From positions 402,311 through 466,310 of the forward strand of contig NZ_SJPH01000003.1 in the NCBI RefSeq assembly GCF_007859815.1: 64,000 nucleotides of DNA. The letters run 5' to 3'. The notes under the pieces were generated by a model that saw nothing but the letters and a program-made list of their open reading frames with translations, was not told the origin of the DNA and searched no databases. The stretch is from Botrimarina hoheduenensis. GTDB taxonomy: Bacteria > Planctomycetota > Planctomycetia > Pirellulales > Lacipirellulaceae. Made by a program: the position numbers and the translations under genes. Shown here in pieces: positions 51,800 to 61,319 of the stretch. Each line of letters begins with the position of its first letter. Positions within the stretch are counted from its first letter, which is position 1.

Positions 51800-53434
51800 A
51801 TGTCTCGCCCCGCTGACGGCTTCGACGCGATCGTCATCGGCGGCGGCCACAACGGATTGGTCTGCGCGTGCTATCTGGCCCGGGCGGGCAAGCGGGTCTG
51901 TGTGCTCGAGCGACGCCAGGTGCTCGGCGGTGCCGCCACAACCGAAGAGCTGTGGCCCGGCTACAAGGTTTCCACCGCGGCCTATGTGATCAGTCTCTTC
52001 TTGCCGCAGATTATCCGGGAGCTGAAGCTCAAAGAGCATGGCCTGGCGGTGCTGCCCCGGAATCCATCAAGCTTTACGCCGCTGCCGGACGGCAGCAGCC
52101 TGCTAATGGGCCCCGATAAGGCGCTCAACCATCGCGAGATCAGCCGCTTCAGCGCAGCTGACGCGCAGGCCTACCCGCAGTACGAAGCGCTGCTGGAACG
52201 TGTGGCGGCGGTGCTCGAACCCACGCTCAGCCAGTCGGCTCCCGACCCGCTCCCAATGCCCGCAAGCTGGCGCCGGATCGGTCTGGGAAAACGGCTCCGC
52301 GACGCACAGAAACTGTGGTCGATCCACCGGGCCCTCAAGCGGCTGGGTGCCGATCAGCCCGCGGCGATTGAGCTCTTAACCGGTGCCGCCCGACCGATCC
52401 TCGAGCGCTGGTTCGAGTCCGAAGCGTTGCGCGCCACGCTCGCCACGGATGCCATCATCGGGGCCTTCACGTCGATCAGTTCGCCCGGCAGCGCCTATGT
52501 GCTGCTGCATCACGTGATGGGCGAGGCTGGCGGTGCGCGGGGCGTATGGGGCTATGTGCGGGGCGGCATGGGGGGCGTTGCCACGGCGCTCGCCGCGGTC
52601 GGTGAACAATTGGGCGTAACCATTCGCCGCGAAGCGCCCGTGGCCGCCATCAACCAAGCAAACGGCCGCGTCACGGGCGTGACGCTCGAAGACGGCCAAA
52701 CGCTGGACGCACCGATTGTCGCCTCGGGCGTCGATGCTCATCTGACGTTCGAGCGGATGCTTCCCGCCGAAGCCCTACCGAACGACTTCCGCCAGGCGAT
52801 CGCCAAGATCGATTACGCCTCGGCCTCGATGAAGATCAACCTGGCCCTTGCCGAACCGCCGAACTTCAGCGCGCGGCCAACGACACCGGGAGAAGTCGCC
52901 CCGCACCATCGCGGCACGATGCACATCGGTCCCTCGATGGACTATCTGGATCGGGCGTACGACGACGCCAAGTACGGCAAGCCGGCGAACGAGCCGATCC
53001 TCGAGATGACCATGGCCACGAGCGTCGATGATTCGATCGCGCCGCCCGGCAAGCACCTGTTGTCGCTCTTCATCCAGTACGCGCCCTACAAGCTCCGTGA
53101 TGCTCACTGGGATGATATCAAGGAAAGCTACGCCGACCGCTGCATCGCCAAGCTGGCCGAGTATGCTCCGAACGTTCCCGCTGCGATCGAGCATCGGCAG
53201 GTGCTCTCGCCGCTGGATATCGAACGAACCTATGGCCTGACCGGCGGCAACATCATGCAGGGGGCGATGAACGCCAACCAGCTGTTCTGCTTCCGCCCCG
53301 TCGCGGGCTGGGCCGATCATCGCACGCCGCTGCGCGGGCTGTACCTGTGCGGCGCGGCAAGCCACCCGGGAGGTGGCGTGATGGGCGCTTGCGGAAAGAA
53401 CGCGGCGGCAGAGATCCTCCGTGATCGGCTCTAG
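51800..53434 (+). CDS. PYROXD2-like/phytoene-desaturase-family FAD oxidoreductase
   Basis: 544 residues. FAD motif DAIVIGGGHNGLVCACYLARAGK, VLERRQVLGGAATTEELWPG, and the C-terminal LYLCGAASHPGGGVMGACGKNAA match the NAD(P)/FAD-dependent oxidoreductase group related to PYROXD2 and carotenoid desaturases. Length is normal. No signal peptide. No carotenoid genes are adjacent, so the substrate is open. Converges with the PEP-CTERM gene, with a 4-nt stop overlap. Confidence 0.87.
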   Translation: MSRPADGFDAIVIGGGHNGLVCACYLARAGKRVCVLERRQVLGGAATTEELWPGYKVSTAAYVISLFLPQIIRELKLKEHGLAVLPRNPSSFTPLPDGSSLLMGPDKALNHREISRFSAADAQAYPQYEALLERVAAVLEPTLSQSAPDPLPMPASWRRIGLGKRLRDAQKLWSIHRALKRLGADQPAAIELLTGAARPILERWFESEALRATLATDAIIGAFTSISSPGSAYVLLHHVMGEAGGARGVWGYVRGGMGGVATALAAVGEQLGVTIRREAPVAAINQANGRVTGVTLEDGQTLDAPIVASGVDAHLTFERMLPAEALPNDFRQAIAKIDYASASMKINLALAEPPNFSARPTTPGEVAPHHRGTMHIGPSMDYLDRAYDDAKYGKPANEPILEMTMATSVDDSIAPPGKHLLSLFIQYAPYKLRDAHWDDIKESYADRCIAKLAEYAPNVPAAIEHRQVLSPLDIERTYGLTGGNIMQGAMNANQLFCFRPVAGWADHRTPLRGLYLCGAASHPGGGVMGACGKNAAAEILRDRL

Positions 53435-55230
53435 CGTCGTCGCCCGATGGCGGCGAGCGGGGTCAGCAAAACAATCGCCAGGGTGGTGGGTTCGGGCACG
53501 GCGGCTGCCGGGGACGCAGCCGGAACCAGCGTGCCGTAGTTGTTGACCCACACGACGTAGCCGTCGAGGTCCGGCGGTGTTCCAGCGGTGTCACGCCAGA
53601 CCGTGTAGTCGGCGACGTCGATAAAGCCGTCGTTGTTGAAGTCGCCGATGTCGGGACCGCCCACCGTCACGGTGCTGACGGTCAGCAGCAAGCCGCTGCC
53701 CGTGTAGAGCGGTACGAGATCAAACCCGGCAACGCTGGGCAGCGTGACGGTATCGAACGCCCCCGCCAGAGCGCCGGCCTCGATCACCTCGAACGTGCCT
53801 GCTTGCAATTCAAAGTCATCGCTAAAGGTAACGGTCAGATCACCCCCGACGATCATCCCGCCGGCGACTGACAACGCGGGGCCCGGCTCGGCGAGCGCCA
53901 GACTGACCGACGAGGCAGCGCTAAACGTGGCGTCGGCCAGGAAGAGAGCCGATCCCCCGGCTTGGATCTCAAGCGTTCCGCCGGTGTCCTGGAAGCTGTC
54001 GTAAAAGGTTGCCACCGCCTCAGGCGCTACGGCGATGGCACCCCCCGTGTTGTTCGTGATTGTGCCGTGGACGTCGCTCGCACCAGCGGCGAAGGCGATC
54101 ACGCCGTTGTTGGTGAGGGATTCCGTCAACCGCAAGCGTCCCGCTTCAAGCGTGATGCGTCCCGGAGGTTGAGAGCTGCCGGGGGCGTTGTTGGTAAGCA
54201 CGCTCAAGAGCTCCAGCTCGCCCCCCTCGATGCTGATCGAGCCTTGGTTGGAAACCGTATCATCGATCCGCAGCAGTTCGCCGGGACCGGCGTAGATTCG
54301 TCCGGTGGAATTCACCGTAACGGAACCGCTGCCCGGGCCGTCACCGTTAACGAAGCCCGAGCCCTCGAGCACACCGACGACGGTAACCGCGCCGGTCGTG
54401 ATGACGCCGCCGTCGAGCGTCAGGCGCCCCTGGCCGCCGATGAGCAAACTCGGGTTTGCCCCCGTGTCCGCATCGACCAAGGCCCCGTTGCTCACGACTA
54501 AACGACCCGATCCGAGAACGCCCAGCTCGAGATCGTCGCCGACCACCAGTCGTGATCCGGCACCGGTGACGTACACTTCGCCCGCACCGCCCGCTTGGGC
54601 CCCGATGGTCACGTTCCGTCCCGAACGAGCGCTGGGGGTTCCCAATTGCACGATGGCCCCCGCTTCAATGTCCAATCGTCCCACGCCGGCGTTGCCGACG
54701 ATGAGGTCATCACCAATGGTGACAAGCGTGAAATCGCCCGTTACGAGCGCGCGACCAATACCGGTGGCGTTATCTCCCACGACTAAATCGCCCGAGCTGT
54801 CGCTGAGCGTGAGTGTCGCACCGCCGCTGACTTGCAAGTAACCGTCGCCCGAACGTCCGATCTGCAGCGTCGGTTCGGTCGAGCTGCCGCTCTCATCAAC
54901 CGTGAGCTTGGTCCCGTCCCCCAGGAGACTGCCGTCTCCCTGAATCAAGAGGCGTCCAAAAAAGTACTCATCCGAGCCGACAAAGGCGCGGTTGACCGTG
55001 AGCTGAGAACCGCCGTTGATGAGCACCGTCGCGCGGACATCGGGGTTCGAGCTGCTGTCGTCGCCGATCAACAGATCGATATTCTGATTGCCGGGCAACA
55101 CCGTGGTCGGATTGACCGAACCCGCGGCCGTCACCGCCGCGCTCGCAAAGCCAGCGCAGGTCAGCACGCTGAAGGAGAGAAACACCACGCCGAGCTGGCG
55201 ATAAGCGGACAATGAATCGCGGGTAATCAT
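53431..55230 (-). CDS. Autotransporter-like beta-repeat protein with dockerin-like repeat and PEP-CTERM sorting signal
   Basis: 599 residues. A signal peptide precedes a long repetitive beta-helix-like region rich in Gly, Val, Leu, Thr and Asp (for example VVGDNATGIGRALVTGDFTLV, LVVSNGALVDADTG). Near the end DFNNDGFIDVADYTVWRDTAG is a dockerin-type calcium-binding repeat. The C-terminus is AVPEPTTLAIVLLTPLAAI followed by GRRR, a PEP-CTERM signal for exosortase processing. Likely a surface or exopolysaccharide-associated protein. Neighbouring glycosyltransferases are consistent with an EPS context. No exosortase gene is in the window. Confidence 0.88.
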   Translation of the reverse strand: MITRDSLSAYRQLGVVFLSFSVLTCAGFASAAVTAAGSVNPTTVLPGNQNIDLLIGDDSSSNPDVRATVLINGGSQLTVNRAFVGSDEYFFGRLLIQGDGSLLGDGTKLTVDESGSSTEPTLQIGRSGDGYLQVSGGATLTLSDSSGDLVVGDNATGIGRALVTGDFTLVTIGDDLIVGNAGVGRLDIEAGAIVQLGTPSARSGRNVTIGAQAGGAGEVYVTGAGSRLVVGDDLELGVLGSGRLVVSNGALVDADTGANPSLLIGGQGRLTLDGGVITTGAVTVVGVLEGSGFVNGDGPGSGSVTVNSTGRIYAGPGELLRIDDTVSNQGSISIEGGELELLSVLTNNAPGSSQPPGRITLEAGRLRLTESLTNNGVIAFAAGASDVHGTITNNTGGAIAVAPEAVATFYDSFQDTGGTLEIQAGGSALFLADATFSAASSVSLALAEPGPALSVAGGMIVGGDLTVTFSDDFELQAGTFEVIEAGALAGAFDTVTLPSVAGFDLVPLYTGSGLLLTVSTVTVGGPDIGDFNNDGFIDVADYTVWRDTAGTPPDLDGYVVWVNNYGTLVPAASPAAAVPEPTTLAIVLLTPLAAIGRRR

Positions 55231-55497
55231 CGACTAACCTGTAACGACGATGCGGTAGGAAAGAGGCGAACGGCAGGCGACGTCTGCCGTGAGAAACAGC
55301 TGTATCCCGCTGGGGAAGATTTTGCGGACCTTCGCACGAGGGTCTCTATCCTAAGCACCCGCAGCAGGTAGCTGGCAAGGAAATCCTGCCGGAGATCAGG
55401 CCGCCGGGTAAGATTAGGCATTCCTTATCGGTGAGTCACCTTAGATCGGCACCCTGCCAACCCCTCAATACCGTCCCTCCTGGCGCAGACTTCCCCG
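55231..55497. other. 267-nt divergent intergenic region
   Basis: Promoter region for the leftward PEP-CTERM gene and the rightward flavoprotein. A hairpin cggcag-gcgacgt-ctgccg at 55271-55289 lies about 40 nt before the PEP-CTERM start, in its 5' UTR or promoter. No open gene is supported. Confidence 0.5.
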
Positions 55498-56748
55498 TTG
55501 TTAAACGCCACTTGGGATGTCGTTGTGCTCGGAGCCGGAGCCGCGGGCATGATGTGTGCCGCGCAGGCGGCCCAGCGCGGCCGCCGCGTGCTGGTGCTCG
55601 AAAAGAGCACCAAGGCGGGCGTGAAGATCCTCATGTCGGGGGGCACACGATGCAACCTGACTCACAGCGCTTCGGCCAGCGAGATCGCCGACGCCTACGC
55701 CCGCCTGGTCGGCGGAGCCGCGGGCAAGGCGAAGGCCCGCTTCTTACGTCCCGCGCTGGCTCGGCTGACTCCCGACGCGGTGATCGCACTGTTTGAGGCC
55801 GAAGGGCTCCGCACCAAGATCGAGCCGACCGGCAAGGTCTTTCCCGCTAGCGATCGCGCGCTCGACGTGCAGCGCGCGCTGCTGCAGATGCTCGACAACG
55901 CGGGAGTCACGCTCGCACTAGGCGAGCCGGCCGTCGAGGTCCACCGGCAGGCAAATCGCTATCACGTAACAACCCCGCACCGGACGATCGCGGCGGAAAG
56001 CCTGGTGGTTGCCGTCGGGGGCCGATCGTATCCCGGATGCGGCACGGTGGGCGATGGCTACGCGTGGGCCAAAGCGCTTGGGCACCGGATAATCCCCCCT
56101 CGCCCCGCGCTGGTTCCGCTCACCTCGACAGCACGGTGGGCAAACGAACTGCAGGGAGTCACGCTCGGAGATGTTCGTTTGCGGATCGGTGCAACGCCAC
56201 AACAGGTGGCGATCGATCGGCGCGGTTCGTTCTTGTTTACACACTTCGGGCTCTCGGGGCCGGCGGTGATGGACGCTAGCCGCGTTGTGACCGAGCGCCC
56301 CGACGCCGGCGACTGGCAGGCTTGGTGCGATTTCCTGCCGGGCATCGACGAGACGGTGCTTCTCGATCAGCTCAAGCAAGGCGGTTCGCGCACCGTCGCG
56401 ACCCAGCTTGCCGAGTGGGCACCACGCCGCTTGGCTGAAGCGATCGCAGCCCTGGCCGAAACCCCCGGTGACCGGCGTCTGGCGGAGTTGTCGAAATCCG
56501 AACGCCGACGCCTCATCGAAGGGATCAAACGCACGCCGATCCCCCTGACCGGCTCGCTCGGCTTCAAGAAAGCGGAAGTAACCGCGGGCGGCGTCGATCT
56601 GCCGGAGATTGATCCCCGCACGATGCAAAGCCGCCTCGCGCCGGGTGCCTACTTCATCGGCGAGGTGCTGGACCTGGACGGCCCCATCGGCGGTTACAAC
56701 TTTCAGGCGGCGTTCAGCACCGGAGCCCTTGCGGGCGATCACGTTTAG
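55498..56748 (+). CDS. HI0933/BaiN-family NAD(P)/FAD oxidoreductase
   Basis: 416 residues from TTG 55498; there is no ATG upstream in frame before a stop, and the family normally begins a few residues before the Rossmann motif, which is VVVLGAGAAGMMCAAQAA here. KSTKAGVKILMSGGTRCNLTH and VAVGGRSYPGCGTVGDGY are HI0933 hallmarks; the end GEVLDLDGPIGGYNFQAAFSTG closes the FAD site. Cytoplasmic flavoprotein of unknown physiological substrate. Confidence 0.88.
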   Translation: MLNATWDVVVLGAGAAGMMCAAQAAQRGRRVLVLEKSTKAGVKILMSGGTRCNLTHSASASEIADAYARLVGGAAGKAKARFLRPALARLTPDAVIALFEAEGLRTKIEPTGKVFPASDRALDVQRALLQMLDNAGVTLALGEPAVEVHRQANRYHVTTPHRTIAAESLVVAVGGRSYPGCGTVGDGYAWAKALGHRIIPPRPALVPLTSTARWANELQGVTLGDVRLRIGATPQQVAIDRRGSFLFTHFGLSGPAVMDASRVVTERPDAGDWQAWCDFLPGIDETVLLDQLKQGGSRTVATQLAEWAPRRLAEAIAALAETPGDRRLAELSKSERRRLIEGIKRTPIPLTGSLGFKKAEVTAGGVDLPEIDPRTMQSRLAPGAYFIGEVLDLDGPIGGYNFQAAFSTGALAGDHV

Positions 56749-56775
56749 CCGCTCAGGTTGCGATCACGCGTCCGC

Positions 56776-57879
56776 TCAAGCCGCGACACGCCGATCGGTC
56801 GTGGTCAGATGATCGATCAGTTCAGCGTAACCGCGGATCATCCCCTCGACCGAGAACTGTTCGGCAGCGCGCTGGCTTCCTGCCGCTAAGCGTTCTCTCA
56901 ACATCTCCGGGTCGCCGAGCTGTCGCTCAACGGCGGCCGCCAAACCGGTGGCGTCACCGGGCTCGAAGACGCTCGCGACGGGGGAAACGTCGGAACCGGT
57001 GGCACCGAGAACCTCACGACAACCGCCCACGAGAGTCGAGACGATTGGCGTGCCCGCTTGCATAGCTTCGATCAGCACCAGCGAGAGCCCCTCGCTATGT
57101 GAGGCGTTCACGAAAACGTCGGCCGAGCGCAGCAACGCGGCCGCATCCGCTCGAAATCCCAGCAGCTGCACTCTGTCGGCAATGCCTAGTTCCTGGGCCA
57201 ACGCCTCCAGATGAGGCCGTTCGGGCCCCTCGCCAGCGATCGCGACGCGCCAGCAATCGCCCTGCCGATAGGCTTCGGCCGTTGCTCGTAGCAGGGTGTC
57301 GTACCCTTTGACCGCCTGCAGGTTACCGATGGCCAGAACTCGCTTCGCGCCGTCATCGGGCAGAAACGCTGACCGGGCGACCTCGACCGCACGGGGCGCA
57401 ACGACCGCTGGTTTCACTCCGCTATAAAGCACCGAAAGCCGACGCTGATCGACTCCCGCGATAAGGCACTCTCTTTCTGCGGCGGCGGAGACACACACCA
57501 CGTGGTCAACCAGACGGTTGTGCTTCCAAGCGCTGCGAACTGGGTAACAGGTGTGGCGGATGCCGAGGCGCGGCACGCTTAAGCCGGTCAGCGCCACGCC
57601 GCCATAGGTGATGGCATGGGGATCGTTGAGGATCACGGCCTGCAGACCCGCGGAGGCGAACCTTCGGCGAATTTGCAGGCAAGCGGCCAGCCCGCGGCCG
57701 CGGCCCGGCAGCAGCGCTGTGGGCACGTCTTGCTGCTGAGCCCAAGTGGCCAGCTCGCTGGCTGCTGGTACCGCTAGCAAGGGTTCGGCACCGACTTCGC
57801 AAAAACCTTCAATCAGCTGTGCTAGCAGGCGTTCACCCCCTCCCCAGCCAACGGCGGTACTCATGAAACCAAGCTTCAT
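56776..57879 (-). CDS. Glycosyltransferase family 4 (GT-B)
   Basis: I start at ATG 57879 (367 residues); the longer upstream frame lacks homology. N-terminal MKLGFMSTAVGWGGGERLLAQL, and the C-terminal GT4 motifs VLAIGNLQAVKGYDTLLRA and FVNASHSEGLSLVLIEAMQAGTPIVST with the E-x7-E pair. Transfers a sugar from a nucleotide donor, acceptor unknown. Divergent from the next glycosyltransferase genes; the cluster probably makes an extracellular polysaccharide. Confidence 0.88.
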   Translation of the reverse strand: MKLGFMSTAVGWGGGERLLAQLIEGFCEVGAEPLLAVPAASELATWAQQQDVPTALLPGRGRGLAACLQIRRRFASAGLQAVILNDPHAITYGGVALTGLSVPRLGIRHTCYPVRSAWKHNRLVDHVVCVSAAAERECLIAGVDQRRLSVLYSGVKPAVVAPRAVEVARSAFLPDDGAKRVLAIGNLQAVKGYDTLLRATAEAYRQGDCWRVAIAGEGPERPHLEALAQELGIADRVQLLGFRADAAALLRSADVFVNASHSEGLSLVLIEAMQAGTPIVSTLVGGCREVLGATGSDVSPVASVFEPGDATGLAAAVERQLGDPEMLRERLAAGSQRAAEQFSVEGMIRGYAELIDHLTTTDRRVAA

Positions 57880-58123
57880 GGGGTCTCGCAGCCTATTTGA
57901 GGTAAGAGCAACCCGGATGAGTTGCCGACGCTTAGGGTTGGTGACCGATTGAGAGTGAGAGCGGTCATAGCGGCCTAGTCGGGGTCGGGTCAACGCGAAC
58001 ACAACTCGTCTGGCCCGCGGTCGAAGGTTTTGATACTTCAGACATGCCCGGAAAGGCCCGCGGTCGCCTCACGCCGCCATTCCAACATCCCTTCTCCCGC
58101 TAGCCACTGCCCTAGCGCCGCCG

Positions 58124-58984
58124 ATGAGCCAAGACGTTTTCCAATCGCTGTGGATCGGCGACCGACTCGGGCCGATGGAGCAGCTATCGATCGAGTCGTT
58201 CCTACACTTTGGTTACGACTTTCGCCTGTTCGCTTATGGCAAGCCGGCCGGAGTGCCCGAGGGGGTCAGGCTGGTCGATGCGCGCGAGGTGCTGCCCGAG
58301 TCCGAGGTGTTCTTTGTGCGGAAAGGTTTCGGCAAAGGCAGCCCGGCCTACTTCGCTGACCGTTTTCGTTACACGATGCTGCACCAGCGGGGTGGTTGGT
58401 GGGTCGATACCGACATGATTTGCGTCGCGCCTTGGGAGTTTGACTCGGCGCACGTTGTCGGAGCCCAACGACAAAACGGCCCCGACGGGGTCAACAACGC
58501 CGTCATCCGCAGCCCGGCCGGCAGTGCGCTCATGGCCCGCTGTTTGGAACTGTTTGCCGAGGTCGATCTGAATCGCGCCCCGTGGGGCAGCACCGGCCCG
58601 CTGCTGCTTGAACGAGCGATCCGCGACACGGGGCTGCTCTCGTGCGTGCAGCCCGCCGATGTGTTCTACCCCGTCGATTACTGGGCCATCGAACAGCTTT
58701 TCGAGGATACCGACCTTCCCGAACCGTCGCGCGGAGTTCACTTGTGGAACGCCGTCTGGGCGCGACGGGGAATCGACTCGGGAGCACCGATGCCGCCCGA
58801 ATGCCTGTACGAACAGATGCGACGTTGTTTCCTGCGTGGGTACGAGCCCCCCGAGCTGACCCCGGCCGAGATCGCGCGCTTGGTCGCCGATCTCGCGCTG
58901 GCGAACGCTCCGCCGCCGACAAGTCTGCTTGGCAAGATCCGCGATCGCCTGAAAAAATATACCCGTCACCTGCGCGTGGCCTGA
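58124..58984 (+). CDS. DXD-motif glycosyltransferase (GT32-like/capsule type)
   Basis: 286 residues. The catalytic region HQRGGWWVDTDMICV contains the D-x-D metal-binding motif as DTD, typical of the glycosyltransferase sugar-binding region containing DXD motif. Upstream, SLWIGDRLGPMEQLSIESFL is the expected N-terminal fold. The C-terminus is basic. The next two genes are a methyltransferase and a GT2 enzyme, on the same strand. Confidence 0.82.
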   Translation: MSQDVFQSLWIGDRLGPMEQLSIESFLHFGYDFRLFAYGKPAGVPEGVRLVDAREVLPESEVFFVRKGFGKGSPAYFADRFRYTMLHQRGGWWVDTDMICVAPWEFDSAHVVGAQRQNGPDGVNNAVIRSPAGSALMARCLELFAEVDLNRAPWGSTGPLLLERAIRDTGLLSCVQPADVFYPVDYWAIEQLFEDTDLPEPSRGVHLWNAVWARRGIDSGAPMPPECLYEQMRRCFLRGYEPPELTPAEIARLVADLALANAPPPTSLLGKIRDRLKKYTRHLRVA

Positions 58985-59049
58985 CCGGCCTCGCCATCTG
59001 GTGAGCGCCCTGCAAACACCCATTTTTCTCTCCCCTACGGATTCGATCG

Positions 59050-59706
59050 ATGCGCACTTTCCCCCGTCGTGGACGCATGATCCGCGCTTTGCCGCACAAC
59101 GCAGTCGTTGTCGAGATCGGTGTCAATCAGGGCGAATTCTCGCAAACGATCCTCTCTAAGACGTCGCCGCGCAAGCTGCACCTGATCGACTGCTGGGAAG
59201 AGCATCACGAGGGGCTCGACTACCCTCACGACGGCTTCTACGCGAAGCAAGCCGATCATCAATCGAACTTCGACCTCGTGCGTCAACGCTTTGCCGGACC
59301 GATTGCGACCGGCCAGGTCGCGGTGCATCGCGGGTACTCGGTGCCGATGCTCGAAACGCTCGCCGACGCCTCGATCGACTGGGTCTACGTCGATGCCAAT
59401 CACAGCTACGAAGCGGTCGCGGCGGAGCTGGCGGTGCTCTTGCGCAAAGTGAAGCCCGGCGGTGTGATCGCCGGCCACGATTACATCAGCACCCCCTACT
59501 GGAAAGAACGCAACTACGGCGTCGTCGAGGCGGTTGATGAGTTCTGCTGGCGTCATGGCTGGGAGCTTATCGGCCGCACAACCGGGCCCGGCTGGGATAT
59601 CGATCAGTCAGACAATCCGAGCTTCGCGATCCGCCAGAAGGGGCTTCCGCCGCTCTGGAGCTGGAGCCGCGAGTGGCTCCGCTTGCCGGCCCGCCGTGCG
59701 GCCTAG
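59050..59706 (+). CDS. Class I SAM-dependent methyltransferase
   Basis: 218 residues. Motif I is VVVEIGVNQGEFSQTILSK, then LHLIDCWEEH, a later acidic VYVDANHSYEAVAAEL and VKPGGVIAGHDYIS, matching the Methyltransf_24 type often found in polysaccharide clusters. It may methylate a sugar of the surface glycan; the substrate is not determined. Confidence 0.85.
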   Translation: MRTFPRRGRMIRALPHNAVVVEIGVNQGEFSQTILSKTSPRKLHLIDCWEEHHEGLDYPHDGFYAKQADHQSNFDLVRQRFAGPIATGQVAVHRGYSVPMLETLADASIDWVYVDANHSYEAVAAELAVLLRKVKPGGVIAGHDYISTPYWKERNYGVVEAVDEFCWRHGWELIGRTTGPGWDIDQSDNPSFAIRQKGLPPLWSWSREWLRLPARRAA

Positions 59707-59776
59707 GCACAAGAACCTCGCCACGCGACGCGCTCGCCACGCCCCCCGCCCCCCGCCCCCCGAGTAACACAGCGCT

Positions 59777-60775
59777 TTGCCTTCGCCCGCAATCAGCTTC
59801 GTCATCCCGGTGCATAACGCCGGCGTGTACCTTCGTTCGGCACTGGCGAGCCTACGCTGGCAGTCCCACGAGGCGTGGGAAGCCGTTTGTGTCAACGACG
59901 GGTCAACCGACGAATCGCTGGCGGTTCTGCAGGATTTTGCCGCGGCAGACCCGAGGTTTCGCGTGGTTGATCAGCCCAACCGCGGGATCGTCGCCGCGTT
60001 GAACCGGGGCCTGACCGAGGCCCGCGGCGAGTGGATCGCGCGCATGGACGCCGACGACCTGGCGACCCCCGACCGTTTGGCGCGGCAATGGCAAGTCGTG
60101 CAGCGCAACCCTGAGCTGATCGCGGTCGGGTCGAACGTGCTGGTCGTCGATCCCGAGGGGGAACCAATCCGTACGACGCGCTATCCGACAGACCACGCCG
60201 CGATCGAGGCCGGCCTGCTCGCGGGGCGCGAGACCCTTGCGCACCCCACCCTGCTGTATCGCCGTCGGGCGGCGTTGAGCGTGGGGGCTTATCGGCCCGA
60301 GTTCGAGTGGGTGGAAGACACGGATCTCTGGCTGCGGATGATCGCCGTCGGGCGTTTCGCGAACGTTGCGGCTCCGCTGCTGCGTTACCGCTTGCACGAG
60401 AAGAGCGTTTGCTGGAACCGCCGCGCGACGCAGCGTGAACGTCTGGCGGCGCTGCTGCGCAGAGCGCATGCGGACCGGGGCCTCGAAGCCCCCGCTTCGC
60501 TGCGGGCCCCAAAACGGGGTACTCCCTCCCCCGCCGCGGGCAAGTGGGCCCGACAAGCGGCCCGTGCCGGCCATTACCCAACAGCACTCAAGCAATGGCG
60601 GCGTCTTGTCGGCGCGAATCCGCTCTCGCTGGTTACCGCCCGCGTGAGCGCGGAACTGGCCTATCGCGCAGCAACCTCGCTGCTATCGCAGCGCGAACCA
60701 TCGCCGCCGACCCTGCCCGACTGGCACGAGTGGGATTGCCAGCTTGCAGGCCACCCGCGACGTGTCGCCGCCTGA
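59777..60775 (+). CDS. Glycosyltransferase family 2 (GT-A)
   Basis: 332 residues from a TTG at 59777, about 70 nt after the methyltransferase stop. The start gives PAISFVIPVHNAGVYLRSALAS, the GT2 opening; the nucleotide-binding VNDGSTDESL and DXD-like RMDADDLATPDRL follow, then EWVEDTDLWLRM. The C-terminal ~80 residues are basic and may bind the membrane or a partner. Last gene of the rightward glycan set. Confidence 0.86.
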   Translation: MPSPAISFVIPVHNAGVYLRSALASLRWQSHEAWEAVCVNDGSTDESLAVLQDFAAADPRFRVVDQPNRGIVAALNRGLTEARGEWIARMDADDLATPDRLARQWQVVQRNPELIAVGSNVLVVDPEGEPIRTTRYPTDHAAIEAGLLAGRETLAHPTLLYRRRAALSVGAYRPEFEWVEDTDLWLRMIAVGRFANVAAPLLRYRLHEKSVCWNRRATQRERLAALLRRAHADRGLEAPASLRAPKRGTPSPAAGKWARQAARAGHYPTALKQWRRLVGANPLSLVTARVSAELAYRAATSLLSQREPSPPTLPDWHEWDCQLAGHPRRVAA

Positions 60776-61160
60776 AAGCGCAGCGCCCGCGTGCTGTTCA
60801 AAGAACGCGCTGAGGGTGCCAGATATCCTCAGCGGTCGTCATGGCCGACGCGGCTTGCTGCGCACGCCACCTGCTGTCGGTTGAGGCAACCGACGCGAGT
60901 TCTAACAAGCTAGCCTCCGCCTGCCGCGTCGCCACACTTGAAAAAAGGCGGCCGCGCCTTTCGCCTTGCGGTTACTCACCACGGCCGCCTCACGCGTTAT
61001 TCGCCGGGCGGTGACGCTCCCGGGGGGGAACAGGCCGCCGCCCCGCAGGACTCCCGGGTAGTCCCTGAGCCGGGCGCTGCCGGCGTGGCTTTCGAGGTTT
61101 CACCACGCCGCGTTCGGGCCCGAGAGACTTGCCGCAAATGCGGCCCACGCTTTCAGGGGC
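60776..61160. other. Gap between the glycan cluster and the DGR template repeat
   Basis: 385 nt with no supported gene. It contains the leftward terminator at 60941-60990 and then GC-rich sequence up to the template repeat. The region between the terminator and the template is the 3' part of the DGR transcript. Confidence 0.55.
60941..60990 (-). terminator. Intrinsic terminator at the 3' end of the DGR transcript
   Basis: On the minus strand ggcggccg (60989-60982) pairs with cggccgcc (60954-60947) around a 27-nt loop and is followed by six T residues (plus-strand A run 60941-60946). It lies about 170 nt beyond the template repeat, so the RT-TR transcript would end here. Confidence 0.7.
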
Positions 61161-61286
61161 TTGCCACGCGAAAACCGACGTTGTTGTTCTCGTTCGTGGG
61201 GTTGTTGTTGTTCCGGTTGTCGGCCCGCAGGTTGTTCGAGTTGTTGTTCCACGAACCACCCCGCAAGCCGCGGAAAGAAGAACTAA
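61161..61286 (-). repeat. DGR template repeat (TR), AAC-rich
   Basis: On the minus strand this 126-nt region reads as a run of AAC codons between conserved ends: GLRGGSW, then about 14 Asn codons interspersed with Ser, Leu, Arg, Pro, Thr and Glu, then VGFRVAS. It matches the target variable region at 62964-63095 at both flanks, including the shared string ccacgaaccaccccgcaag. Non-coding itself, it lies 34 nt after the RT stop. In DGRs the template RNA is copied with frequent misincorporation at adenines, and the AAC codons give mainly acceptable variable residues. Confidence 0.9.
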
Positions 61287-61319
61287 CCCTCCCCCGGGCG
61301 CCCTTCGCCCGCGTCGCGC

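Noticed and set aside
55498..56748. Treating the HI0933-like gene as a pseudogene because it lacks an ATG
   Set aside because: A TTG at the expected N-terminus directly precedes an intact full-length frame with all FAD motifs; TTG starts also fit the RT and GT2 genes in this window.
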